Assembly (NCBI GenBank): GCA_020975725.1
Contig: QXJR01000024.1
Span: 62,001-126,000 of the forward strand
Length of the DNA stretch: 64,000 nucleotides
Direction of reading: 5' to 3'
DNA from: Picocystis sp. L7
Taxonomy: Eukaryota; Chlorophyta; Picocystophyceae; Picocystales; Picocystaceae
Part shown: one piece after another, positions 19,821 through 30,033 of the stretch
Layout: each line of letters opens with the position of its first letter
Position numbering within the stretch: position 1 is the first letter of the stretch
Notes under the pieces: generated by a model
What the model was told of the DNA's origin: nothing
Seen by the model: only the letters and a program-made list of their open reading frames with translations
The model's database searches: none
Made by a program: the position numbers and the translations under genes

Positions 19821-20594
19821 TCACGCTTCGTCGTCAGCTGCTTGGAGCTCTCTCCTCATGATGGCCTTGGCCAGGCCAAAGTACACGCAAAGTCCAATGA
19901 TGTCCTTCACCGTGGTGATGATCGGGTCGGACACTGCAGCAGAGTCCAGTTTGATCTTGTGCGCCACGTATGGGATCATGAAACCAAGCGAAGCACCCAG
20001 TGCACAGATGATGATCAGGCTCAGGCCCACAGTGATTGCCAGCCTGCCTGCAAACCCCTCATTGAGAATGGCACCCTGCCACACGTAGCAGAAGCCAAAG
20101 GCAAGGAGGCCCACGACGACGCCAGTGATCACACCAAATGCCATTTCACGAAGGATGACACCGCGCGCGGTTTCTTTGTTGATGTTCCCGGTTGTGATGC
20201 CGCGAACGAAGATGGTCGAGGACTGAGTGCCCATGTTACCGCCCATGTCCATGACCACGGGAATGAAGAAGCCGATGGCCACAATTTCCTCCAATTCAGC
20301 TTCGAAGGCAGAGATGACCAGACCAGCAAGGAGGCCGCCAACCAAGGCAATCAAAAGCCATGGCAGGCGAACCCACAGGGCAGTCAGGATGCCTTCGTTG
20401 AGCACGCGATTGCTGTACTGGCGTTGCAAGGTGGCTGCCTTCTGCTGGGACTTTTCCAAGACGGACAGGTGCCCGTCGACCACGTTTTCCATGGCCTCGA
20501 CGTCGGCCGCCGCCGGAGCACCCGCAGGTTCCGCCAGGTCCACCACGTGTTCCACCACGTGGTCTTGCACCGTGTTTTCTTCACCGGACGCCAT
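19821..20594 (-). CDS. MgtE-type magnesium channel, membrane domain only
   Basis: The protein has 257 residues from the ATG at 20594 (MASGEENTV). It covers the five-helix pore domain of MgtE/SLC41: VMDMGGNMGTQSSTIFVRG corresponds to the conserved GNxGTQS loop, and SDPIITTVKDIIGLCVYFG to the last pore helix with its aspartates. The cytoplasmic N-domain and CBS pair that gate bacterial MgtE are missing; an acidic, glutamine-containing tail of about 90 residues takes their place. An upstream ATG at 20762 would lie only 15 bases from the TATA-like box, so I prefer 20594. A GTGAGT sequence overlaps the stop codon, so an extra 3' exon is possible but not needed. Confidence 0.85.
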   Translation of the reverse strand: MASGEENTVQDHVVEHVVDLAEPAGAPAAADVEAMENVVDGHLSVLEKSQQKAATLQRQYSNRVLNEGILTALWVRLPWLLIALVGGLLAGLVISAFEAELEEIVAIGFFIPVVMDMGGNMGTQSSTIFVRGITTGNINKETARGVILREMAFGVITGVVVGLLAFGFCYVWQGAILNEGFAGRLAITVGLSLIIICALGASLGFMIPYVAHKIKLDSAAVSDPIITTVKDIIGLCVYFGLAKAIMRRELQAADDEA

Positions 20595-20776
20595 TTCACC
20601 CGTTCTTTGGGGTTCGAGGGCGAGTTGGGCGTGTGGTTTACGGTGTGGCGCACAGGACCAGCGGATCCAAGTCGTCGCGGAGGTGGGAAGCCGTGGTGGC
20701 GATGGCGGTGCGCAGCACGAAGCAGGTGGCCATGAGCGGTCGAGCACGTTCTGACCGAGCACGCGCGGATCTGGCC

Positions 20777-20784
20777 TTTAAATA
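20777..20784 (-). promoter_or_regulatory. TATA-like box of MgtE
   Basis: The minus strand reads TATTTAAA within CCTATTTAAAGG, in an otherwise very GC-rich region. It lies 183 bases upstream of the chosen MgtE start codon, which would leave a 5' untranslated region of about 150 bases. Confidence 0.5.
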
Positions 20785-20887
20785 GGACGGGGCGAACGGA
20801 TCTCGGAGAACGGTTGTGGGTTCCACAACGGTTCGGTATACCGAAGAACAGGGGAGGGGTTAGGACGGATACGGGCGATACCCGCGC

Positions 20888-20948
20888 GATCGAAAGGGAA
20901 CGGTTGAAAGGGGGGAGGTCTCCGATCGAAAGGGAACGGTTGAAAGGG
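20888..20948. repeat. 25-base direct repeat with CGAAAGGG and TGAAAGGG
   Basis: The same 25 bases, starting GATCGAAAGGGAACGG and ending TTGAAAGGG, occur at 20888-20912 and 20924-20948. Each copy holds the minus-strand boxes CCCTTTCGA and CCCTTTCAA that recur in other upstream regions. They lie upstream of MgtE on its own strand. Confidence 0.7.
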
Positions 20949-21453
20949 AGGACCGAAGGATCGGAGGGGCGAAAGGACGCGTCCTCCGGGGCGAACGGAC
21001 GGTCGGGGACGGACCGCGATCCTCTGCGGGTATAGGTACCCGAATCCCCACCACGCTCGGGTCTTTCTTGCAGCCATCCCGTCACGTTTTGCCAGAGCGT
21101 GCAGAGGATCGGCCTCTCCCGGGGGGAGATGGCGGCCGTCCAAGAAACCACATCCCTCGGAACCCTGTGGCCCTGGCAGGACCTCTCCCCCACGAAGTTA
21201 ATCGACGGTTAAGTCCCTCTCAGCTCCTGACGATAGTTCGAATTAATACGATGGTTAGAGGCTGCACCGGGTTTCTGGGGATGGACCTTGGAGGCGTTGG
21301 GGGGGAGGGTCTTTCCTCGACGGGAGGTGCTTCGAGGGCCGATTCGGGACGGATGGGTTGGTTTCCGATCTCCCATCCGGATCCATGACCTGCAGAGGAT
21401 CCGTTCCCATCCCTCCGACCTGCCACGTGGCACCCCCTTCCCTATTCCCCTCC

Positions 21454-21576
21454 CCCTTTCGAACCCGTCCTCCTTGTCCTTCTGACCCCGACCACCTTCC
21501 CCTTTCGAACCCGCTCGTTCCTTCCCAACGGTTCCCCGTTTCCGATCGAACCCGATCCCTTTCCCTTTCGAACCCG
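21454..21576 (+). promoter_or_regulatory. Three CCCTTTCGAACCCG boxes upstream of GWD
   Basis: Exact copies of CCCTTTCGAACCCG lie at 21454-21467, 21500-21513 and 21563-21576, the last 62 bases before the GWD start codon. The same core recurs before other genes in the window. Function as a promoter element is inferred from this recurrence. Confidence 0.55.
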
Positions 21577-21638
21577 TCCCGCTTCGGGTTCGGATCGCCC
21601 TCGAAAGGGAGGCGAAAGGGAAACCTTACGTGTCGGCC

Positions 21639-24600
21639 ATGGCGACGTGCGCTTTGCGCGCATCTTTCGCACGCCATCGCCGCTTTCGACGGCCTTCCGC
21701 GCGAGCCGCATCGTCTGGCGAACGTGCACGCACGTCCTGGAACCTGGACGGTCGCGGAACGCTGGAAGCACACGTGACGGAAGGCCCGAACGGGACGAAC
21801 GTGGCCGTGGTGCGCTGGAAGGATGGCGGAGGAAGCGGCGATGGCCAGGTGCTCACCGTGCACTGGGCTTGGGACGAGTGGGAAAGGCCTGTGGAAAGCT
21901 GCTGGCCGACGGGAACGTCCCCCTTCGACGAACACGCGGTGAGGACCCCGCTCGAACGCGATGGACCGGACCTGGAGATCCCACTCCCTTCCCAACATGG
22001 ACCCAACAAGCTGGTGATGCTGCTTGTGGACGAAAAGGAAGAGCAATGGATCAAGGACAACGGCAAGGATTTCGTGCTGCGCGTGAAACCGGCATCGGCG
22101 GAAGACTTGATGCAGCAGATCGTGAAGCCAGAAGCCACCTACAGCAACTGGGGACTGTTCAATCGCTTCTGCTTGGCCATCGAACTGCTGGATCAAGCGG
22201 CCGAAGTCGGTGGAACGGGAATGGCAAGCATGTACACGTGGATACGGTTCTCGGCCAACAAGCAGCTGGACTGGTACCGCAACTCCAATTACCAGTCCAA
22301 GGACATAGCCCATGTGCAGAAGACGCTCACGGAGAAAATCGCCTACGTGGCCGTGCATGACGGGGATGCAGAGGTGAGGAGATTGGCACGCATGACCCTT
22401 GGCCTTCTTCCACGTGGCGGTGGGGACAGCGAGCAGATACGCATGGGGATCCTGAACATCATGAGGACCCACGGAATCAAGGAAGGGCACAGACCTGGCA
22501 TCGAAGAGAAGTTCTTAGAAGAATGGCACCAAAAGCTGCACACCAACACCTCGCCGGAAGACATCGCCATCTGTGAAGCATATTTAGCTTGTCAATTCAG
22601 CGGGAATCCAGGGGACTTCTACAGGGTGATCTGGGAAAACAACGGCATCTCGAAGGAGTACCTGGAGAACATGTACCATCCGATTCACCACGCACCCCTG
22701 CACTTACCCCACATGATACCAGACTTCCAGCACTTCCTCTGGATCCTCAAACTCACCCACTCTGGTGCCGATCTGGACGTGTCCTTGGAAAATGCAAAGG
22801 GGTTCCTCGACGGGGAACTCAACTACATGCTGCACGACCTTCTGCAACATCGTACAGAGTGGTGGGTTCCTGGAAAGATCGTAGAAATCCGAAAGAGGCT
22901 GTCGGGCTACTGGAAGCATGGGTTTGCTAGCCGCGACGTTCTGCTCTTAGACATAGCCCTGGAGGACTACTTCCGCCTCCAGCTTCAAAAGCTAGACTAC
23001 CCTAACCTCTCCATCGATGATGCGCTCAACTTGATCCCTCTCATCTTGGAAAATGCGCTAGTGACGGACGAAGACCAGGAACTCATGATGAGGTTGTCCC
23101 AGTGGAGTAAGCTCCTTGGCGGGGACCGCTGGTCGGGTGCCATGCCCTTGCAGCTATTAGCTGCCTCGGAAACCCTGGCGCTGACTCTGGCACACCACAT
23201 GGACAAACTCCTCCAGCTTATTGCTCCATGCGCCAAAGGCATTGGCGAGGCATGTAGCGTCGATCAATCCTACATCACTAATTTTGCAGAGGAAAGTGTC
23301 CGTGGTCAGCCGCTCTTTGTTCTTTCCTCGGTGTTGAGGCACGTGGAACCGCAGCTTCGTGAAGCAGGAGGTGTTGGCAAGTGGCACATCATCAGCCAGA
23401 CCCAACGCCAAGTCGGTCAAGTCGAAGTGGTCAGCTCGCTGGCATCAGTGCAAGGCCAGACTTTCAGCCGCCCCACCATCTTGCTGTCTGACACAATCGA
23501 CGGCTCCGAAGACATCCCTGAAAATATAAGGTGCATCATTGCCACTAGTGACGTGGACATACTAAGTCACTTGGCTATTCGCGCGAGAAACCAACAGGTT
23601 ATTCTTGCGTGCTGCTCTGACCTGGAGGCGTTCAGTCGGCTCAAAGAATTCGAAGGGACGCGTGCATCGGCTGAGCCTTTGAGCGATGGTGAAGTTCAGC
23701 TGTTAGCAAGCGACGAGACCGATCAGCAAGATCAAGGAGTACCATCTGAAGCGAGGTCTGTTGCAAAGCTGAGGGTTCCATCTTTGCCTCCCAAAGACAA
23801 ACTGGTCATTCTCGAAGCAGAGTTCCAGGATATCGATTCCATGTCTTCCCCTGGAAACGTTTGCGTTGGACCTAAAGCGTCAAATTTGCACAAATTGAAG
23901 CAAGCCATCGAAGCGGACCTCAACCTTCCGAGCTCGGCAGCACTCGTTTTGGGTGCTTTTGAGCGTGTATTGGAGGAACCGGAGAATCAATCCTTGTATG
24001 ACACATTGCAGGAACTTTCAAGCCGTGTTGTCCAGGAGTCACTGGACGAATCTGGAGTCCCTGTGGGCCTGAAAACAATCCGTCAGAATGTTATGGACAA
24101 ACTTTTCATCCCGTCCAAGCTGCATGAAAGTTTAAAGAATTCGCTTGTGGAATTGCTCAGCAGTGAAGCATCGCCTTCCATCCTGAATGATGATGATATG
24201 CAAGATGTGATTGCTTGCGTGGTGAAAGTCTGGGCAAGCAAGTGGACAGATAGGGCGTGGCTATACCGCCAAGCCCGTGGCATCCCTGACCAAGACCTTC
24301 TGATGGGCTGCCTCATCCAGCCGGTGATCAGGGCCGATTATGCTTTTGTTCTTCACACAGCCAATCCGATCACCAAAGATACCGAAGAAATGTTTGGGGA
24401 AGTTGTGTGTGGTATGGGCGAAGCATTGGTTGGGAATTACCCAGGGCGTGCTTTGAGTTTTGTTGGTAAATTGGTGGATGGAGCCCCATCCATCGATGTC
24501 AAAACCTTTCCCTCCAAACGGACAGGTTTGTTTATTCGATCAGATAGCGCCCTCATGGTGCGTTCAGATAGCAATGGCGAAGACCTCGAAGAGTTTGCAG

Positions 24601-24830
24601 GGGCAGGACTTTACGACAGCTACCCCACGGTCCCTACAGAGGAGGCAACAATTGATTATGCAAGTGATCCGTTGGTTGATAGCGAGCAGTTCAGGATGGA
24701 GTTGTTGGAACGAATTTTTGCGTCAGGTAGAAAAGCTGAAGCTGCGATGGGGGGTGTTCCTCAAGACATCGAAGGGGTTGTTAGGGATGGGGTTCTGCAT
24801 GTTGTACAGACGCGTCCACAGATATTGTGA
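21639..24830 (+). CDS. GWD1: Alpha-glucan water dikinase (GWD)
   Basis: GWD phosphorylates glucosyl C6 of starch with the beta-phosphate of ATP, which opens granules for breakdown. The protein has 1063 residues. His644 in DILSHLAIRARN is the phosphohistidine site. The C-terminal third is the nucleotide-binding domain (ADYAFVLHTANPITKD, GEALVGNYPGRALSFV, RSDSNGEDLEEFAGAGLYDS) and ends VVQTRPQIL as in plant enzymes. Near the N-terminus, residues about 35 to 140 resemble one starch-binding (CBM45-like) domain; plant GWD1 has two and about 1400 residues, so this one is shortened. The ATG at 21639 (GCCATGG) opens MATCALRASFARHRR, a transit-like leader. It is a single exon of 3.2 kb. Confidence 0.9.
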   Translation: MATCALRASFARHRRFRRPSARAASSGERARTSWNLDGRGTLEAHVTEGPNGTNVAVVRWKDGGGSGDGQVLTVHWAWDEWERPVESCWPTGTSPFDEHAVRTPLERDGPDLEIPLPSQHGPNKLVMLLVDEKEEQWIKDNGKDFVLRVKPASAEDLMQQIVKPEATYSNWGLFNRFCLAIELLDQAAEVGGTGMASMYTWIRFSANKQLDWYRNSNYQSKDIAHVQKTLTEKIAYVAVHDGDAEVRRLARMTLGLLPRGGGDSEQIRMGILNIMRTHGIKEGHRPGIEEKFLEEWHQKLHTNTSPEDIAICEAYLACQFSGNPGDFYRVIWENNGISKEYLENMYHPIHHAPLHLPHMIPDFQHFLWILKLTHSGADLDVSLENAKGFLDGELNYMLHDLLQHRTEWWVPGKIVEIRKRLSGYWKHGFASRDVLLLDIALEDYFRLQLQKLDYPNLSIDDALNLIPLILENALVTDEDQELMMRLSQWSKLLGGDRWSGAMPLQLLAASETLALTLAHHMDKLLQLIAPCAKGIGEACSVDQSYITNFAEESVRGQPLFVLSSVLRHVEPQLREAGGVGKWHIISQTQRQVGQVEVVSSLASVQGQTFSRPTILLSDTIDGSEDIPENIRCIIATSDVDILSHLAIRARNQQVILACCSDLEAFSRLKEFEGTRASAEPLSDGEVQLLASDETDQQDQGVPSEARSVAKLRVPSLPPKDKLVILEAEFQDIDSMSSPGNVCVGPKASNLHKLKQAIEADLNLPSSAALVLGAFERVLEEPENQSLYDTLQELSSRVVQESLDESGVPVGLKTIRQNVMDKLFIPSKLHESLKNSLVELLSSEASPSILNDDDMQDVIACVVKVWASKWTDRAWLYRQARGIPDQDLLMGCLIQPVIRADYAFVLHTANPITKDTEEMFGEVVCGMGEALVGNYPGRALSFVGKLVDGAPSIDVKTFPSKRTGLFIRSDSALMVRSDSNGEDLEEFAGAGLYDSYPTVPTEEATIDYASDPLVDSEQFRMELLERIFASGRKAEAAMGGVPQDIEGVVRDGVLHVVQTRPQIL

Positions 24831-25037
24831 TTGGTGATGGCACCCAGGAAGTACTCGATACAGCCATTTGCGGACCATCAATACCAATACAAAAACCTTA
24901 AAAGAAAGGCGGCATATCGTGAAAGGTGATGGCAATCGACCTTCTTCTTGGCACGCTGCTGTCTCCAGGCTCTCATAGCAATTCAAGAGAGCAGGACGGA
25001 AATGCCACCAGTCTGCATGTACACGGGATTGGTGAAA

Positions 25038-26526
25038 TCAATCTCTGCTCAAATACTGATCGGATCGTGTATCCACTTTGATCTTCTCTCCTATGTTGAT
25101 AAAAAGGGGCACCTGAATGACGGCACCGGTCTCCAACTTTGCAGGCTTGGACCCACCAGATTGGGTGTCTCCACGCAGCCCAGGGTCGGTATCCACCACT
25201 TCCAGCACCACTGTGTTGGGGAGATCCACACCAATCACCTGCACCCCATACGGTTCAACGGTCCCACGGGGTCAAAAACGTCAGCTCTTGTCTGAGGCTG
25301 TCCCTCCTCTTGGTCGCTCGAACCATTCGCTCACCTTCTCGTTCCAAACCAGCACTTCGCATTCCATGCCTTCCTTGAGGTATTTGGCCCAGGACTCCTC
25401 TCGAGGCAGTCTAGTCTCCTCGTATGTGGTCATGTCCATAAAGACGTACTGCGAAGAAAATCGAAGATCAATTCCTGGTCAGTTTCTCTGCATGCCTCGG
25501 CCTCCTCGAATACAGTGAATGCCACTGGCCATCGTCCACGTTTTCGCACCTGGTCCCCATCCATGTATGTGTATTGCTTTGTCGTTCGATTGAGGTTGGC
25601 CTGCTGGACCTTTTCACCGGCCCGGAACGTCTTTTCCACCGTTCCTCCTGTGATGTAGTTTTTTAGCTTTGTACGCACAAAGGCTGCTCCCTTGCCAGGC
25701 TTCACGTGCAGGAATTCTGCCCAACAGGTAGGTTGCACGAAACAACAACACAGTCAGCCCGCCTGTCCTTCTTGCCGGTCTTCCTCCATGCGCATCCGAC
25801 GAGTGCATCCCAATGGTCGACTCAACTCCATCGTCCCATTCCCAGAGTGAAGAATCGCAGGCGCCAAATGGAAGCAACAATTCCCTCTACACACCCCGAG
25901 GCCGCACCCGGCCTTGCATTCGGTCTTGGAAGCGGTGGCTCCGATGTGCTGCTACAAATGGATGTCCACGTTGGCACTACCTTGCGGCACGGAGGTGTCT
26001 GCGATGGCGTCTGTGTGGTAAAAAGTGCATATGCATCCGTGGTCCGCGACACCTGATGCCTTGCGCATTCCCCCCGCGCATCCGATTCCCACCGATCGAC
26101 GCCCTCTGTTGCGTTCCACCTTGCGTTCCATCTCCTGCGTGTGTCATGGCATGCAGATTGTGTGCAAGCCTTCTGGATGATGGGAGGGTGGGGATCCATC
26201 GATGGATCTCCATGACGCCTCCAGCACCCTCCAGGTGGGGAGGGGGGTCCTAACCGTACCGTGGTTCCACGTGTCTCGCATCGCACGGTCCCACGTGGCC
26301 ATCGCGGGGTGGAGAACGCACCTTGCACCCTCCAAGGAGCACCGTCCATCTCGATGGTGACGCCAGGTCGGAAGTCGTTGCTGGACAGGCTGGCACGGAC
26401 GGCCCAGGAACCGCCACGTGGAGCAGGGGAGGCGCCCCGACCCGCCCCACGGACGGTGGGGATCCGTTCGGGGCGGTGGAGGCGGGTGGGAACGCCCCGG
26501 ATCGACGTCGCAGAGCCGCACGCCAT
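25038..26526 (-). CDS. Organelle-type elongation factor P, four exons
   Basis: EF-P rescues ribosomes stalled at polyproline. I join 26526-26322, 25716-25550, 25448-25335 and 25238-25038. Donors are GTGCGT, GTGCGA and GTGAGC and all acceptors end in CAG. The phases agree and give 228 residues. The joins read [37 protein letters not shown] and [18 protein letters not shown], which match EF-P closely. Lysine in PGKGAA is the tip residue. Residues 1 to about 45 ([18 protein letters not shown]) form an arginine- and serine-rich transit-like leader, so import into plastid or mitochondrion is likely. Intron sizes are 605, 101 and 96 bases. Its 3' end faces that of GWD at 207 bases. Confidence 0.9.
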
Positions 26527-28381
26527 CGCTCAACGGTCGGATCGGCTTCGTATCCGTCCGAGGAAATCCTCTTCCCCCCAGGACCTCCCCCCAGGCTGAA
26601 GCTTAACTCGGGCTTAACTCCATCGGATGGGTCGAAGATGGACGACCGAGCCACACACACACGCATCACGTGGACAAGACAGGTGGCCCACACTGGACGC
26701 TCGTTGGGACCAAGAGGAGCCGTGGACATGGATGGAACGGGCGTACGTGCATGCGCGGCACGTCCGTGGCGGACGCCCTCCTCGTGCATCCGCAAAAGCA
26801 GCGAGAGCGGCCCCCGCCGTTCTCGTGTGGAAGGAGGGATCGAGCCGTAACCCCCATGGATGGAACACGTCCCAGGATCTGCACGCGTGGAGGCCCCGAC
26901 CTCTTCCCAAGAACCGTAAAATGTGAGTGTCCATTGAAAAGCGCTCCGGGTTTGAAAGGACAACGAAAGCGGGGTCGGAGAACCGAATCGTGCCGTTTCG
27001 AGGGAAGAGGGCCAAAGCAGCGAGACCCCATCTTCAAAACCCAATTTGGCTCCGAAACCAAAGCAACGAAAACGTCCGACGACAAACTAAGCGGAGAATG
27101 GCGAAGCCTTTCAAGGAGTCGCAGCCAGACGGCTTTCTAGCAAATAAGAATGGGATGCCCGTGCAAACGCAAGCAGCCACGCAATATCTCTTCACGCGCT
27201 CACGCCCCCGCGACATTTTCACGGTGCAAACGGCGATGCTTTGGAATCGCCGATCGCTCGCATGCTTCCCAAAAATACTTTCAAGTTGTGCTCTCTGTTT
27301 TGGTCCCAAGCTCAGCAGCGACAAGTCGAGACCTCGCTTGACCTTGTGGTCGTCGGGCATTCATCGCGCGAGAGTCACAACATAGAGGGGCATCCGCTCA
27401 GGCATGCGTGTTCCCTTGTCGTATTGCCTACTTCGCTCACTTGCAACCGAAAAGGCCGTTCATGATCGTCTTGGCGTTCGGAAGGAGGACACATGCCCAC
27501 TTTTCAAGCTATGGATTTTCCCCACAGATTAGGGTACTTAAATCTTCCCCATCGTTTGGATGATTCAGTTGCTGCTTGACGTTGGAGTCCATGGGCCGCC
27601 ATTTGGGCACCTCCTCGCCTTCGAGGAAAAGTTCCTCCACAAGCGTGGAGTTCATGCCCGGAAGGGCCACCCATGAAGAATTTGCAAGCCGTTGTCGGGA
27701 CTTGCCTCTTCTTGGCCATTGTCTCCTCCTTCCTCGTGGCCTTGTGTCGAAGGTCTCGTTTGAACACTAGTGTCGCACGTTTGAATGGTTTGGACGCCGG
27801 CAACAAAGCCGCTTGAGAGACCAAGCACGCCGGGATTCTTCCTCCTAGAGTCGAAGCACTGCAACCGAACATCACCCAGGCAAACGGTTTTGTACTTCCT
27901 TCCATACCGGCAGCCATCGCTTGCACGGTGGCTCCTCGTTCCCTCTTTCTTTGCGGGCGTCCGCCACCTCATTCACATGGGGAATCTCCACGCATGGCCG
28001 ACGGCGGATGGCGTTCCGTCCCTACCCTTCCAAACGTACAACGCGTCCTCGTTCGAGTCTTGCTCGTATTTCTCTACAGGAACTTCTTGGTCGCCCACAC
28101 GAGCATTCCCTCCATCTCCTTTTCCCGCACAAGCATGCAGTCATGCATGCAAGCTCGCACGTGTTCTCCCCCCTCCCCCACGCACCCTCCCTTTCCTGTC
28201 CTCTCTCCACGTTCGAAGCACCCCCTCGGTGTTGTCCCTTTTCCTTCGAACCCACCTCCTTCAACGTCTCGTGTTTACGATCGAAGTTAACCTCGAGGGT
28301 TTACGTTCGTGTTTTCGCATTTTTCGTTCTTTTTCGCGGATCGATCCGCGATCGCGCATCTTCGCGCTTCGTGCGACGAAG
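26527..28381. other. EF-P upstream side, an unassigned region and VAP upstream side
   Basis: The first 400 bases are GC-rich and hold two GCTTAACTC boxes near 26602, as in other promoter sides. From about 27000 to 27500 the DNA is AT-richer. Between 27509 and 28165 the minus strand has several coding-like pieces in different frames, ending with a segment that reads MNSTLVEELFLEGEEVPKW and stops at 27509-27511, but I could not link them by credible introns. On the plus strand a 47-codon frame from 27672 (MKNLQAVVGTCLFLAIV) would make a single-pass membrane peptide. GAAGTTAACC at 28283 sits in the VAP promoter. Confidence 0.3.
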
Positions 28382-29539
28382 ATGGCGAACGAAAAGCTCC
28401 ACGTGGAACCGGAGGACGTGCGGTTTCGATGTACGTGCGCAACGGCGAGGGAGAGACGAACACGTGGATGTGCGACACGGGACCAGGCGATGGAGACGAG
28501 GTGGACCTGGACTGACCGCGTGATGCTGCTCGTGCCTCGAAAACGCGCGCGTTTCGGACGCCGTGGACGCTCCGACGGACCTGCAACGTGTGCTTGGGAA
28601 CCGTGGACGGAATGGCGTCACCTGGAATGCCGCAACGTGGGATGCACGCACACCTCGTGGATGCTCTGGCATGATGGGTGATCCATGATGGACTCGGACT
28701 TGCATCGTCCATATTGGGACGAAAAAATGGATGGACTTGGACTTGCATCGTCCTCTTGTGGATGGGAACGAAAATTGGAATGAACGGCCAAATACGGTGC
28801 GATTCGGGGGGGCGCTGCAATGCGTGCTGGCAACGGTTCGGACGGGAACGGGCCATGCTGGGTTCCTGGCGCTCTGGTGATGTGACCATCGATGCGTTCC
28901 ACAGTCGAGCTGCACAAGCAGCTCTGGTGCATGCTGCGCTTGTCCAACCAGGGCAACGAGGATCTGGCGTTCAAAGTGAAGACAACTGCACCCAGGAGGT
29001 ACTGTGTACGCCCCAACGCGAGTGTGATCAAACCTGGAACCACCATGGAAGTGAACATCATGATGCTGCCCCAGAAAGAGCAGCCGCAAGACCTGCAAAA
29101 CTGCAAGGACAAGTTTTTGATTCAGTACTTGAATCTGGAAGGGGAAGAGTTTTCGCCGGACATCTTCTCCAAGGGGAAAAACAAGCCGTTGGAAAAGAAG
29201 CTCAAGGTGTTCTACTCGGGAGCGGTCCCCCCGGCACCGGTGATGGAAGGCGAAGAGTTGAAGGATTCTCCCGATGTTGCTTCACCCACATCTGCCAAGC
29301 AGTCAAGCGATCCCATCCCCTTGCAAGGGAACTATGAGAGTCTGCTGGCAAGCCTCACCAAGGTAACAGAAGAAAAAAACGCCGAGCGTGCCGAAAGGAA
29401 ACGACTGGAAGCAGAACTCACAAGCTTGAGGGAGGGTGGGAAAGCTGCCGGGACCCTTCAGGATGGAGGTTCCTTCTCAGTACTTCATATTCTGATAGCT
29501 GCACTATTAGCCTTGGTTCTTGGCTTGTACTTTCGCTGA
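28382..29539 (+). CDS. VAMP-associated protein (VAP), two exons
   Basis: VAP proteins are tail-anchored in the ER and bind FFAT motifs at membrane contact sites. Exon 1 is only 49 bases (28382-28430), followed by GTACGT; exon 2 is 28905-29539 after a CACAG acceptor. The join restores the MSP-domain strand EDVRFRFELHKQLWCMLRLS. The protein has 227 residues: MSP domain 1 to about 125, a linker, a coiled coil (residues about 165-195, EEKNAERAERKRLEAELTSL) and a C-terminal membrane anchor (SVLHILIAALLALVLGLYF). All landmarks of the family are present. Exon 2 alone is open from an earlier ATG, which would give a protein lacking the first strand. Confidence 0.9.
28688..28774 (+). repeat. Imperfect tandem duplication inside the VAP intron
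   Basis: Two copies of a roughly 43-base unit, each containing GGACTTGCATCGTCC and ending in GGGACGAAAA or GGGAACGAAAA, follow one another in the 474-base intron. The copies differ by a few substitutions and a short insertion. Confidence 0.6.
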
Positions 29540-30033
29540 TTTGGTTTGAGGAGACGTTTCTGAACGTGGATCTGAAACAAGGAGAAAAAAGAAACAGTCG
29601 CTCTAAGCACGGTGGGAAAGCGCTGTCATCCTAAGCCATGAACCATTGTTTATGATAAAAAAAAACGAAAAAGTTCCAAATTTGTGGACTCGTCCTTCCC
29701 TCGCCCACTCGAGAGACGTCAGACATAACCAACGAACAGAGGTACCATTCTTCTGCCCGCAATCCCTGGACTATGCTGCAGCAAAGGCATGCGACAAAAC
29801 CGCTCGTCCACTCTCCACGACGTGCTCCCTTCGCGTTGACATGTGGGATGCGTTCGAAACCTCCTCACACCATGAAGAGGCCGGTTACACGCAATGGTAG
29901 CAAGCACAACGTTCTGTACAGCCGAGCGATAGACACGGGGACATTGCGGCCATAGTTCACACTATCTCCAAATCTCTCGGATGCGCATACGGCCAGACTG
30001 CCAGCCGCGAAGAATGGGCACCTCTCGCTGTGT
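29540..30033. other. Convergent 3' region of VAP and fructosamine kinase
   Basis: This AT-richer stretch lies between two stop codons and includes an A-run near 29654. I see no gene in it. Confidence 0.5.

Larger units (their letters stand above)
20595..21638. promoter_or_regulatory. Divergent promoter region of MgtE and GWD
   Basis: This 1-kb GC-rich region separates two outward-facing genes. It contains a TATA-like box for MgtE, a 25-base direct repeat, paired GTTAATC/GTTAAG boxes (21198-21214), a TTAATACGATGG element (21243) and three CCCTTTCGAACCCG copies just before GWD. Open frames here are compositional. Confidence 0.5.

Noticed and set aside
27672-27815. 47-codon plus-strand frame with a membrane-like stretch (MKNLQAVVGTCLFLAIV)
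   Set aside because: Attractive as a small membrane peptide, but the opposite strand and other frames look equally coding here, so it is not called as a gene.
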